Source: Sarcomyxa edulis (taxonomy: Eukaryota; Basidiomycota; Agaricomycetes; Agaricales; Mycenaceae). Taken from it: a stretch of DNA of 64,000 nt. This document shows positions 11,978 through 23,203 of the stretch, one piece after another. Numbering within the stretch: position 1 is the stretch's first letter; the number at the start of each line of letters is the position of its first letter. A program made the position numbers and the translations under genes. The stretch covers positions 124,001 through 188,000 of the forward strand of contig QUOL01000015.1 in the NCBI GenBank assembly GCA_009761415.1. Reading direction: 5' to 3'. Below the pieces are notes generated by a model. That model was not told the DNA's origin and did no database searches. It worked only from the letters and a program-made list of their open reading frames with translations.

Positions 11978-13968
11978 ATGGCTGGAGACAAAGACACACT
12001 TCTGAGTTTCGGTTTCGATCCTGCACGCGTAGAATGTGCGTCACTCCACTCACCCCACTCATCCTGTTCCTACCATCTTATTCTTGTTCGTATTCGTACG
12101 CTACTGAACTACATGTACAGGGGCACTGAAAGCCACCGGCAACCGAGGCTTACAACCAGCGATGGACCACATCATCGAGCATGACGGACAGCCGATACCC
12201 GATCTCAGCGCAGTAGCCGAGTCAGCTACATCTTCTAGGCCTAGTGCTATGGATGTGGATGAAGATGACGAGGACGCAGAAGCGCTGAAGAGCTTGGGTG
12301 TTGTTGCGAATGACGCTGTTGAGGCTAAGGTATGCCTATCACAAGCCCAACCCATTATGCATCTTGGAGTTATCTGATGTATCTTCATTCGTTGGCCGGT
12401 GTAACGTAGAGCATCAAATGCTCAGAGTGTGGCAAGATCTTCAGGAATACCGCATTGGCTAACTTCCATGCAGAGAAGAGTGGGCATGATCAGTTTGAAG
12501 AGTCTACTGAAGAGGTACATCACCATCTCCCACCTCCTTCTCCTTGATTGATTCCCTGACCATGTCCTTCTCTTCTCTTCATTCATTTGACCCCCTTCCT
12601 AACCCTGCCGTTTCCTGGTCCTTGTCACGCAGATAAAACCACTAACAGAAGAAGAAAAGAAAGAGAAACTAGCAGAGCTACGTCAGAAGATGGCCGAGAA
12701 ACGAGCGAAGAAGGCTGAGGAGGAGGCTAGGGAACATAAGGTTAATGAGGGTATTAGGAGGAAGGCTGGGAAGGTATGTTACCTTACACCTGTCGCGTCT
12801 TGTTCGCGGCGTCTCATTGTTACCTGCAAGGATATGGGAAAGATCAAGGAGGATCTAAAGCTCAAGCAGGCTATGCAGGAAGCTGAGCAGAAGAAGAGAG
12901 GTGTGTGATCTATCCCATCCGTTCCTCATCCCATCCCTTCCTCTCACTCTCCCTCTCCCTTTCTCTCTCCCTTCCCCCCCTCCCTTTCCCCCCTCCCCAC
13001 ACCCAACTCACCCAACTCACCCAACCCAACCCATCCATTATTCATTTCCCCTACTCACACCCCCCCAACACCCACACAGAAAAAATAGCAGACGCAAAAG
13101 CCAAAGCATCCATCAAAGCCCAAATCGAAGCAGACAAGAAAGCGCGTGCGGAGAAGTATGCGAGGGAGAGGGCTTTGAGGGATGGGGTGCCCGTTCCTCA
13201 GTCTTCCTCCCATGTCACGGCTTCTTCCTCGAATGCCAACTCTTCTTCCTCGAATGTCATCTCGAATGCCACCTCGAATGTCACTGCCACGACCGGCGTG
13301 GCGGGTAAAGACTTCAAAGAAACGCGATTACAGATCCGGATGGCTAGTGGTGGTCAGCCGTATACGACGTCGTTGTCTAGTGATGCTAGTACGTCCTTTC
13401 CCATCTTCCTCCCATCTTTCCCTTCTGCATGCATGTCCCAGTCTTTCTTTTCTATGCCATCCCTACTACTCCCTTTTTCTATGCAATCACTACTCCTTCA
13501 AAAAGCTCACGTAATGCTTCACAGCTCTGAGAGAAGTAGCCGAATACCTAGCAGGCCAAACCCTCAGCGTCGACGTCGAGAGTGTTTCGTTCGCGCAGCA
13601 TTTTCCTAGGTGTGTACCCTGATTCATACTTTGATTCTTGCGTGCACGAATGTTTCGGTGTTCTTGCGTGCACGGTGTCTTGCGTTGTGTTGCGTTGGGT
13701 TGCGTTGCGCGCACCGTTGCGTTGCTTGCTTGCGTGCACGAATGTTGACACAGTGTTTGACATACTTCACTTCGCAGGAAACAATTCACACAATCTGATT
13801 TCTCCAAGACGCTCCGGGAGCTTGGGTTGACGCCTTCTGCTGTGAGTGCATGGCCATCTTCATTGTATTGATTCGTTTTACTCAACCTTGATTCGTCCCT
13901 CCTAACCCTTAACCGAACCCGGGAATATCGATGTACAGGTCCTGATCGCTTCTACGCCTTCGAGCTAG
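11978..13968 (+). CDS. UBA/C2H2/UBX-domain protein (UBXN1/SAKS1 type)
   Basis: Predicted adaptor linking ubiquitylated substrates to the Cdc48/p97 ATPase. The ATG at 11978 starts MAGDKDTLLSFGFD, an N-terminal UBA-like domain continuing across an intron as WALKATGNRGLQPAMDHIIEH. Next are an acidic linker, a zinc finger (CSECGKIFRNTALANFHAEKSGH), the family phrase ESTEEIKPLTEEEK, a long charged coiled coil (AEKRAKKAEEEAREHK), and a UBX domain from KDFKETRLQIRMASGG to the C-terminus (VLIASTPSS, stop 13966-13968). Seven or so introns interrupt it. The one at 13610-13777 is unusually long (168 nt) and repeat-rich. Its start is divergent from the ZNF511-like gene with about 215 bp between start codons. 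Family assignment is firm; partners are inferred from orthologues. Confidence 0.87.
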
Positions 13969-14657
13969 GCCTGAAGAATACACGGCTCGCTGTACGAGCT
14001 TTTTATGTACTACAATCGCTTATCGCAATGTTATCTGTTCTGTCGCTGCAGAGATGAGCCTTGAGTTAATTCGTCCATACTATGGAGAGCGAGACTGATC
14101 ATGATCTAAACTGCTCACCACTCGACACTACACGTTGAAGCACACACGTCCTTCTCTCCAAGAAGGGGACGAAGAGACTGAAGTACTTATATTCCGATTC
14201 GTGTGGACTGGTAACGATGTCACCTGACATCAGTCGCGTCTCAACGCGTCTTGAAATAATCAATTGGGATGTCTGACCACATTAATATTTACGGGCAGTT
14301 GTCAGAATGGGGGATATATCAAAAGACAACTAGAATAAACAAGTGCTACTGTGATGGATGTGCATGGAAAGGGTGAAGCACAGAATACATCAAGAAAAGA
14401 CGAGGGAAATAAGTACTAGTAGCTCAGTGTGTTCACTGTTGAAGCCTGCAGACACCGTCGACCTGTCCATCGAACGCTTACAAGTACATTGGCCACGGTC
14501 GAGAGTGCCCATGCCCATGCGAGGGTCTAAATCATTTAATCACTGGTTTTCGGGGTGTACGTCGCCTCGTCCCTAACCTCTTGGATTTTGGTGGCTAAAA
14601 GAAATAGGGCTTTCTGTCGAATGAGACGAATACTATACTTGGTGAAACTAAATGATC
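13969..14657. other. Gene-free stretch after the UBX gene
   Basis: About 690 bp of 3' flank and spacer. I see no protein motif, tRNA or inverted repeat. The small open frame near 14358-14576 has no recognisable content. Confidence 0.5.
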
Positions 14658-15347
14658 ATTACGCACAATTACCTCGAGAGATAGTAAGGTTACCCCCTTG
14701 ACTTATGGATGGGCCCGTCAAGTGGGCAAATCAATGACCAGGGTTTATGTGTTCTGAAAGAACAAAAAATGAGCGACAAAGACGAGACCAGGAAGGAGGG
14801 ACTCGGAAAGAGGTCTCGAAAGAAAGGCATCCAGATATTGTTTTCGAGTGTAACGCAGTCGTTGGATGGTATCTCGAGAGGTTCAAGAGTTTTGAAAGGC
14901 GAGGGAAAAGACGCAACCAGACACGACAGAAACGGGGAAAGCTGATCCTGATGCAACAAACACCAAAAGCGGGAGAAGGGGTAGGACATCGACACTGTTT
15001 TTATTACGCACAATTTCCTCGGGAGATAGTAAGGTTACCCCTTTGACTTGTGGATGGGCCCGTAAAGTGGGCAAATTGATGACCAGGGATTATGTGTTCT
15101 GAAGAAACAAAAAATGAGCGACAAAGACGAGATTACGCAGGAGGGACTCGGAAAGAGGTCTCGAAAAAAAAGCATCCAGATATTGTATGCAAGTGTAAAG
15201 CAGTCGTTGGATAGTATCTCGAGAGGTTCAAGAGTTTTGAAAGGCGAGGGAAAAGACGCAATCAGACACGACAGAGACAGTAAAAGCTGATCATGATGCA
15301 ACAAACACCAAAAGCGGGAGAAGGGGTAGGCCATCGACACTATTTCG
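14658..15347. repeat. Tandem direct duplication, two 345-bp copies
   Basis: Copy 1 starts at 14658 and copy 2 at 15003, both with ATTACGCACAATT. The two align end to end without an indel and differ at about 31 of 345 positions by my count (roughly 9 percent). On the minus strand each copy carries an open frame of about 100 codons in the same register (14690-15013 and 15035-15352), with similar hydrophobic/Cys-containing translations. I do not recognise the protein. It could be a duplicated non-coding element. Confidence 0.9.
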
Positions 15348-16102
15348 ATCAACGAGGAGAGTATGGTTAGAATGGCTAGAATTCCTAGTTATAACCAGCA
15401 AGGCTGCACCAACATTGCACAAATCCCGCATTTTTGCCACAACTTGAATGGTCGTCGTCGAGTCACCTTGCATCACTTCACTTCAGCTCGAAAGCATTAG
15501 AGGGATAACCACCGAACACCCATTTACGATCATACAATCGAGATTTTCGATGTCTGGAACGCGAGTCGGTTGCAAGGCAAAGGTACTGAAAGTACTGAAG
15601 AGGCTGCGAGATGCACTGAGCTTTGATTGAACCTTGAAACTTTGCCCCCGGCCTGCCAACTAGACGACTTTCGAAGCTCACCTGGATAATAGCTTATGTA
15701 GTCCGTCCCCAGTTCTGAGCTCCAAGCTTTGTCGAGGAGTGCACTTTCCGATAACCACCCCAGTATTTCACAACTTGGATAACATGAGAGTGTGTCTCAA
15801 TAGATCTAACAGCTGTGCTGAGGATACAGACACTATGTAGGGCTGATAGTGCTTGGGGAATGGGGATGTAGACCGAGTATCCACTGTTGAACGTTGAGCG
15901 CCAGAGCGGAGATGACTGTGTCCATCGAGCAAGTTCGAGCAACGAAGGAGGTGCGGTACTCGGGTCCTGTGGTCCGGCAGACCGACATCGCGTTGTTTGT
16001 CGCTTTCCATACTATTGAGTCTAAGTGACTGGGAATATCAAGCTATCAAATATCGAAGTCCTTGTCCTCCAAAAAGTGCGAATTCGAAAATGAAAGACTC
16101 TC
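15348..16102. other. Gene-free stretch before the F-box gene
   Basis: About 755 bp, containing the 3' flank of the minus-strand F-box gene. Overlapping minus-strand open frames near 15694-16010 have no recognisable motif. Nothing further is supported. Confidence 0.45.
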
Positions 16103-17830
16103 CTAGTAATATTGAGAAACAGTGATCTCTCCACTCTTACTTCCAACAGCTACCCGACCTTCTCCATCATCAAGCGCCACTCTTACCCATTCATCATCTT
16201 CCCGCACACTGAACGTCGACGACGCCATGACGCTGGACGCGACGTGACTAGACACATCGCCGCCGCTCTCATCCGAGTCGTTGTCTCCCGCCGAGAGATG
16301 GGACCCAGGAGGTGTGAGTAGTACCCCAGCCAATCGTTGTCCAGAATCACTATGCCCATAATAATCTTCCGTGTGGTTATCGATCCAGAGAGCGGTCCCG
16401 TATGATCCCAGGGCCATGTGCGAGACGGAGAAGAGACGGACGGGAGAGGCGATGGTTTGTCGGAGATGCGGGGTCATCCTGTATGGGAGGTTGGTTGCGG
16501 TGGTGGGTTCGGAAGGTGTGTAGGAGGCGTTGGGAAGTAGGATGTAGTGATGAAGGATGTTGATAGGCCAGGGAAACCAGCTGTTGTATCGAATAAGGAT
16601 GTTGATGGGAGGGAGTGTCTTCGAGGATGGAGGGGATGCTTGCAGGGATATACAGACGGAATCGATTCGCCATTGCCATTTATGTTGGGCTGTGGGATGG
16701 AGGGTACGAGGACGTGCGTGGGGAGTCAGTATGGACTCGCCGTCTAGAGGGGGTATGGCGTATAGTTCTAGTGTCGTTAGTCGAATGATGATGGCAAATT
16801 TATTCTGCAAGATGGCGGCACTAAGTTGTTCGGGCTGTATCAGTGAATTTGTGTTCATTGAGAAGGTTTCTAAGGACCGATTGAAAATGTCGTACCTGCG
16901 CAAGTTCGGGGTTCTGTAGTTCCAGCACGTTGTGGGGAGTATCAACGCTCCAGATATCTTGTCTATCGTTGTTCTGAGTGAGGAGACTGGAACCAGAGAA
17001 ACCGTGGAGTTGCCTAAGTACTGTTCTGAATACAGAGAGGCAGACGAATCCCTCGGTTGGCTTGGCCGCCGAGAAATCGATGGTGTATATTTCGACGCTG
17101 TAGATTACATTGAGATGAGATGAGATGACACGCGGAAGAGAGAAGTGATTTACTGAGGGACCTGTAACGCTAGGATAGCGTGACTCGAAGGATCCGTGTT
17201 CACCGCAATGCCACGTAGATCTGGCAGGCACAACTTGGCAACATACGTCGGTGTCGAGGCTTCCAGGTCCCAGCAATGGAGTGTCCGTTGAACATTCGTG
17301 ACCGTTGAATTTTCGTCGGTGGTTACAGTGACGGAGAGCAACCACCGATGACCTCTCCCCGGGAGGAAGTGAAGAGATATTATCCGGGCGTGCGGGTTGC
17401 CCGGGATGGTCTGTATGTTCAGTCGCTTTGTAGGGACTGGATCTGGGGACGTCCAGTTCAAACGTAGACGAATGGCGCGAACGGTGTACCGCTCCAGTTC
17501 TTCGGAAGAGAGCGTGTCGATGGGTCTGTCCCCCAGGCCAGGGACAGGAATATTGTTGTTCAATACGTGGACACGGAGGAGAAGGTGCCATACGCTGTGC
17601 AAGTGGGTCAGGTAGAAGAACCTCTTTGAAGTCTGACGGCCGGAAAAGGGGGAGGCAGGTAAACCGTAAAACGTGAAGATATAAATGAATATAAATGGTT
17701 AGTCTGCGGTGATGGCACTCGATTTGGACTTGGAGAGGCTCACCTGCCGCAGACTTAAAATATCCTTGAAGCCGAGGTAGAAGAATATGACAAGGAACAC
17801 GTCAACTGGAAGGGGGACTTTGGGCGTCAT
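16103..17830 (-). CDS. F-box protein, basidiomycete expanded family
   Basis: Predicted substrate receptor of an SCF ubiquitin ligase. The ATG at 17828-17830 gives MTPKVPLPVDVFLVIFFYLGFKDILSLRQ, then an intron, then TSKRFFYLTHLHSVWHLLLR. Together these form an F-box at about residues 5-50. The remaining 400 or so residues form several blocks with WD/beta-propeller-like strands (RTLHCWDLEA, GITVSQYY-type endings, FAIIIRLTTLELYAIPPL), as common in this family of mushroom F-box proteins. The last block ends GRVAVGSKSGEITVSQYY at the stop (16103). About three introns are present. The substrate cannot be inferred. F-box call is from the N-terminal motif and family shape. Confidence 0.75.
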
Positions 17831-18786
17831 TTTTTGGTCCCTCGCACCGAACTGAACTGAAGAGAGATAAGTAAAATCAGTGGTGATTCTACGATATCAC
17901 CGTGATGCGGATTGACCTTATACTGATGTTGATAGAGTTGAATGTGTCACTGTATGAAACAGGAAGAGCTAGTGGACGTCAACCGTGAAGATGTGTTCAG
18001 ACTTCCGCCTACCGGCCTATAAAGTGTAGAATAGTACGCGTTGGTCCTGCGTGCTTCTCTGTGTAATAACAAGAATCAGTGGCCAAAATAAGGTGAGGTC
18101 TCGAGCGCCATCCCACAGTCCAAAGTCTGTTTGTAGTCTTCTTTGCGTGTCCCTCGCCCTCTGCAGAAACGATCGCGTCTACGCGAGTTCAGGTTGCTGA
18201 CCTCGCGACCGACATACGAAATAAGCGGAAACTCAGCGTTATCGGACCGAGCATATGTCGATGGAATCGCACATTGTAGCTAATTCAACTAGTCTGTCCA
18301 ACGAGAAATGAAATCGATGGTATCCGATAAATGTCGATAGGATGGGAATGGAATTGGTGAGCTCTGTAGATGAAGAGACTTTCACTCGGCGGAGGCAGAC
18401 GATCATCCGGTCCAGTTAACTTGGAGTTGGTCTCAAGCTGGTCCACGAAAAGAGCGGCATTTCGTTTTCGAAGCAAGGTCACAATGTGCAGATCATGTAG
18501 TTCTGGTGAGAGACTGAGACTTGCAACTCGTTGACAGTGTGAACTTCGATCGATGGCCAAAATCCCAATCCTCCCAGCTGCACTGGAGATTATCAACTTC
18601 TATCCCTTGTTATTTCACGAATGAGACTTGAAAGTGATTTTCTTTGCGGATTTTCGCCGTCCAATCTTATGGCTGAAAATGTGATTGGTACCAGGAGGAT
18701 GCCGGGTAAGAAAAATATGATCGGTGCTAAATCGGGCGGGCTCTCCTAAGGATTTTGTATCTCAACCTACGCTAACCTACGCCGTC
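17831..18786. promoter_or_regulatory. Divergent intergenic region, F-box and Ytp1-like genes
   Basis: These 956 bp hold the promoters of both flanking genes. An open frame at 18285-18596 (minus) has no recognisable motif. I can name no specific element. Confidence 0.4.
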
Positions 18787-20892
18787 ATGGCTGTATCACC
18801 ATCAGTTGTACAACTAGGTCTAATCCTGCTCTTCCTAGTCGGGATTGTATCAGGGCATCCCCATCACGATGAGTTGACCGAGGAGCAGTCCAATGCACCT
18901 ATCGACACTATCCTATGGATACACATGTTCCTACAGGCAGCTGTCTGGGGCTTCATATTCCCCATAGGCATGGTCTTGGGTATCACCAGGAGTCGATGGC
19001 ATGTACCATTACAGGTGAGTATCTCTATTGGGTACCAGAATATCAAAGTTCAGTCTACTAAATCGCACGCAAGAGCAGTGGTTTCCTTTTAACAGCTGCT
19101 GGTTACGTCCTCGGTCACTCACACAAGGGGCGTATGTTCCTGCCGTCTGTACATGGGAAAATGGGATCCATACTCTTCGCTCCAATCGTGGGGCAACTTG
19201 TGTTAGGCATCTATCTTAAACTGCACATCCACGAAAAGTCGATTCGTCCTTGGGCAGTCCGCGCCCATGGAGTCTTGGGAAAGGCATACCCAGTCCTTGC
19301 GTGGACACAGATGCTGTTCGGTGCTATCGCTTATAGAGGGTACTGCCGCGGTGGAAACCTCGGACAATGTCTCGCGCATTACATTATGGTAAGCACTCTT
19401 GTGCACCCGGACTTCAGATACAGACACCTGACCTTAATCTTCCATCAGGGAAGTGGTTTCATTGCATACGCTGCCATCATGGCCATACTGTTGGTTGTTG
19501 GAGAACCATGGATTAGAAGGATGGGTCGTAGTCCTGAATTCTTCGATTCCTCTGTCATCACAGCATGGGTGAGTGTCATGTAACTTGGTCTTCTGGAATG
19601 TACTTACATCTACATCTATTCGAAGGGTATCGGTGAGTCAACCATTCATTCGCTCGGGAAGCATTCAAATGATTAAACTGGGAATCTCAGTCAACACTTT
19701 CACGGAACATCGAGGAACGACATGGAGTGTCAAGGACATGCAACATACGTACGTGTGACTCTCGGTCATCACCATCAGTCCAAACTCTGACTACCTTCTC
19801 TCCTGGAATAGAATACTTGGCGTTCTCTGTGAGGCTTTGCTTATCTCCAGTCCCAAGGTCGACTTACTAACTCAACCTTTCTCGAATAGGGTGGGCCGGT
19901 GGAATTCTTGGGATATGGCTCTCACGCAATAATCAGGTATGAAAATGTCAAGTCTCTGCTTCAATGATGTTCACAAACAGTCTCCCAGCGCAATGTAGTC
20001 CCCGCTCTTATGTATGGCTACTTTTCCCGAGTAAGATCAATGACTCACGACTCACTCATGCAACAGCATCATGTTAACCGGTTGGGCCATGTCCGAACAC
20101 GCTCAGCATCTGATGCTCTCCACCAAGGTATCTACAAGTCATCAGTCTATCAAAGGTTGTTCTTACACGTCTTCAGGTCCATGCTACATTCGGCAATACT
20201 CTGATTCTGGCCGGTCTAGCTCGAATAGTCGAGATATGTTTCATAGCTCCTGAAAAGCTGCCCACAGAGATCCTACTTGAAGACAGCCATAGCGAACGCA
20301 CACTCGCTGATTCTGGTGGTCCACAGAGCTCGAGAGAACCGACTGCTTTCCTTGATGCAGGAAACGGGGCTGGCCCAGGAGCTGCGGGTAAAGCGTTCCG
20401 ACACCTCCCTCCTTTCGTGAGTCCCAATGTCATCTCCCTTCTTTATATCTAACCGTCTGGATATAGTTGCTTGTAGCCTCTGGGTGAGTACTGTCGCACC
20501 TAAATTTGTGCACGTTGGCTAACGGTTGTATCTATCCAAGCCTCCTCTTCATGTCCGCTACGGATGAAGAGCTGAACTTCGTCCACGACAATGAGATGGA
20601 TCACGTCACTTATATATTAATTATGTTCAGGTCAGTTCCATGCCTTGTAGTTGCTGCTTTCACCCCCACTGACATGATATTCAGCATGGCATTCCTGATA
20701 TACACTTTCATGCTTGTGCTTATTCATCTGTACACATCTACTGGTCGCAACGCATCCAATGCGACCAACGACAGCACTAACGGCATCGAATTGACATCCG
20801 TTGGTATTCGCTCCAAGTGGTATTCGCGAGTACCCAACGCAGATGCGACAGCATCACATCACATCATCGGGGAAGACGAAGAGGACGAGTGA
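18787..20892 (+). CDS. YTP1: Ytp1-like multi-pass membrane protein (DUF2427 + Ytp1)
   Basis: Predicted integral membrane protein related to yeast Ytp1, with a cytochrome b561/ferric-reductase-like N-terminal domain. The ATG at 18787 opens a signal sequence (LGLILLFLVGIVSG) and a short lumenal HPHHDELTEEQ segment. Membrane spans follow: ILWIHMFLQAAVWGFIFPIG, GSILFAPIVGQLVLGIYLKL, SGFIAYAAIMAILLVVG, and in the C-terminal Ytp1 half LWWAGGILGIWL, LIIMLTGWAMSEHAQHLMLS, LILAGLARIVEICF and TYILIMFSMAFLIYTFMLVL. Conserved His residues in HMFL, HGKMG, RAHGVLG and EHAQH could bind heme, which is inference. It ends with an acidic tail EDEEDE. There are about seven introns. Function in fungi is not established. 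Confidence 0.8.
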
Positions 20893-21365
20893 AACTCGAA
20901 GGGCGGTCTCATTGTTTTTTTTTTCGTGTTGTATAATTTGTACCAGGCTGCATTATTTATATACCTGAAGGTTTGGTACGTCGATCCCAAAGTAATATAG
21001 ATATTCCTTTTTGTTATTTTCGTCTCCGAGTTTCGAAGTCTGTATGTCGCCGCATGAGTGATCACCATCCTGCACCTCAGTGAAATGATGCGGCAGAATC
21101 GTATCCTTGGTACCCCTTTTCTTGCCCCGTTTACAAGCTCACCTCCATCCGTAGAATCCTGGATTACTTGACATGATTGATATCATCAAACGCCTTGCAA
21201 GTCAGTCCTACGTTATCACCCCTCGGCCGGGCAGAAGGCCGAGGTTGACGTTGCCTGCTCACTCATCCCGACACTGACCGCCCCTCACTTTTGCTCCTAA
21301 CAGTCTTCGTCCCTGCTTTCCTCTCTGCAGGCCTTCCGGATCTCTCTCTGAATTCTAATCAAGCA
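20893..21365. other. Spacer between Ytp1-like and FMP52 genes
   Basis: 473 bp carrying the 3' flank of one gene (with a T9 run near 20914-20924) and the promoter of the next. Nothing else seen. Confidence 0.45.
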
Positions 21366-22495
21366 ATGGCAGGTGGGTACCATTATCTCTTGACGAAGAT
21401 ATATATAGTCATCCGTTGTCTCGTTGCAGGTCAATCAGCTCTCCTCCTCGGCTCAACAGGCCAGGTAGGCAGACATGTCCTCAAGGAACTTCTTGCGTCG
21501 CCGCACTTCACTCGTGTCGCCGAATACGGACGCAGGGTTACACCTCTAGAGAATCTCGCGGATGGAAAGGATAAACTAGAGCAGAAGACGATAGATTTCG
21601 AGAATCTTGCGACGTCGGGATTGGGTAACGGGAACTGGGATGTTGTTTTCATCTCGTCAGTACAAGCCTTTATACCTTGGACTCGAACGCTAAACCTTAC
21701 TGCGCAGGCTTGGAACTTCGAAGAAGAACGCTGGTAGTGCTGCTGCCTTCGAGAAGATCGATCGAGAGTGAGTCTATACCCCCTACTAGTATAGACCTTC
21801 TTGCATGTGCTCATATATCACAGATATGTCTTGAACGCTGCCAAAGAGGCCAAATCCAAGGATCCGAATCATCCTCAACGTCTGGTATATGTTTCTGTGA
21901 GTTCTCGCACTCTACGAGCCTTTCCTCCCCTAACTTGAATACGCGACTAGTCCATCGGTGCAAACTCGAATTCCTCGTTCCTGTATCCCAAGTGCGTATA
22001 TCGTTACCATAGCTCTCGCACGCTCTCATACTTTACATCTCAGGAGTAAAGGTATGACCGAGGAAGGACTAGCGGCGCTAGGATACAACGACACAATAAT
22101 ATATAGACCCGCCTTGTTGAAAGGAACTCAGAGACCTGAATTCAGGCTCGCAGAAACCATAGGCGGGTAAGTAAACATTACCATCGTCATCCGGTCATGG
22201 TCAATCATTGACTTCTTCCTTCCACTAGCTTCGCGACCGGACTCTTAGCATATGTGTCTGACGGAATGGAAATCAATGTACGCTGTTCATTACTTTCAAT
22301 CTACAAAGTGTGCTCACGAAGCGTTGATCTGACGCACAGGTTGCTACACTCGCCAAGAGTTTAGTTAAGGCGGGGAGGTTGGGGTCCGATGGCCTACCTC
22401 CCGTTGCCCAAGCTCAGACGGTCGGCAAAGAGGGGGCTAAATATACCCTTATCGAAAATGCTGGTGCTTTGGGGTTGGCAAAGTATGAAGATTGA
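21366..22495 (+). CDS. FMP52: FMP52-like atypical short-chain dehydrogenase
   Basis: NAD(P)-binding Rossmann protein related to yeast Fmp52 and human TIP30/HTATIP2; yeast Fmp52 is mitochondrial. The start at 21366 gives MAG, then an intron, then QSALLLGSTGQVGRHVLKELLASPHF with the GxTGxxG cofactor loop at about residues 8-15. Later landmarks are WDVVFISLGTSKKNAGSAAAFEKIDREYVLNAAKEAK, LVYVSSIGANSNSSFLYPKSKGMTEE (YxxxK active-site pair: Tyr and Lys in YPKSK) and IIYRPALLKG. The stop is at 22493-22495 after LAKYED. About six introns. The first exon encodes only MAG plus one base, which rests on frame and family alignment. Substrate is unknown. Confidence 0.85.
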
Positions 22496-23203
22496 TTGGA
22501 TATATACATATACATGTTATTGCGGTTGTACACTATATAATATCTACCCAAATCTGCATACGAATCTTCATTAGTATGGGAGGTTGTTGATTCTTATTAG
22601 AGTCCGATGATGAAGGCTTCGCGAACTCCCAGCTTTGAGGCTGAGCTTACCATCGCGCAAATCTTGCGCAAATCACTCATCCATCTTGATCCTTCGATGA
22701 GTGTATCGGCATTCCTTTCATCCACCGACCTGGGGCTATTATCGATAGTCAATGGAATATGATCGTCGATCTATGACTATCGCGTAAAATGCCTATCTCC
22801 CCAGATCGCCCCATACTTACTTATTCAACAGCCTGGAATACTTATGAGGTTTTCGACGGGTCGACGCTCTCCGTGAGATGTTTATGCAATGTAAGACGAG
22901 AATTCAAATGTACACTGTGTTGTAGTAGCGACGAAAGATTAGCCAGAGCTCGGGAGCCTGCGTCGACGATCGATAGCGGCTTCAGATAGAGGTCGCGTGC
23001 CCGAACCTCACCCTTCTTCTTATCTCCAGTCGTGCAGTACATATGTACGTTCGAGACTTCGTCCAGACCTCCGCATGCAGCCTGAGAGAGCTGATAACAC
23101 AAACATGATCGCAGTAGAAATAGTCTCGAGTTTCTTCTACTCTTAACCCCCACCCACTCTTGGATTCGGAAATCACCCACTGCAACTCCGAGTCAAATCC
23201 GCA
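22496..23203. promoter_or_regulatory. Spacer upstream of urate oxidase
   Basis: 708 bp containing the urate oxidase promoter. A short repeat (two GCGCAAATC copies near 22655-22675) is the only pattern noted. No gene is supported. Confidence 0.4.

Noticed and set aside
18285..18596. 103-codon minus-strand frame between the F-box and Ytp1-like genes
   Set aside because: No recognisable family and no gene structure around it.
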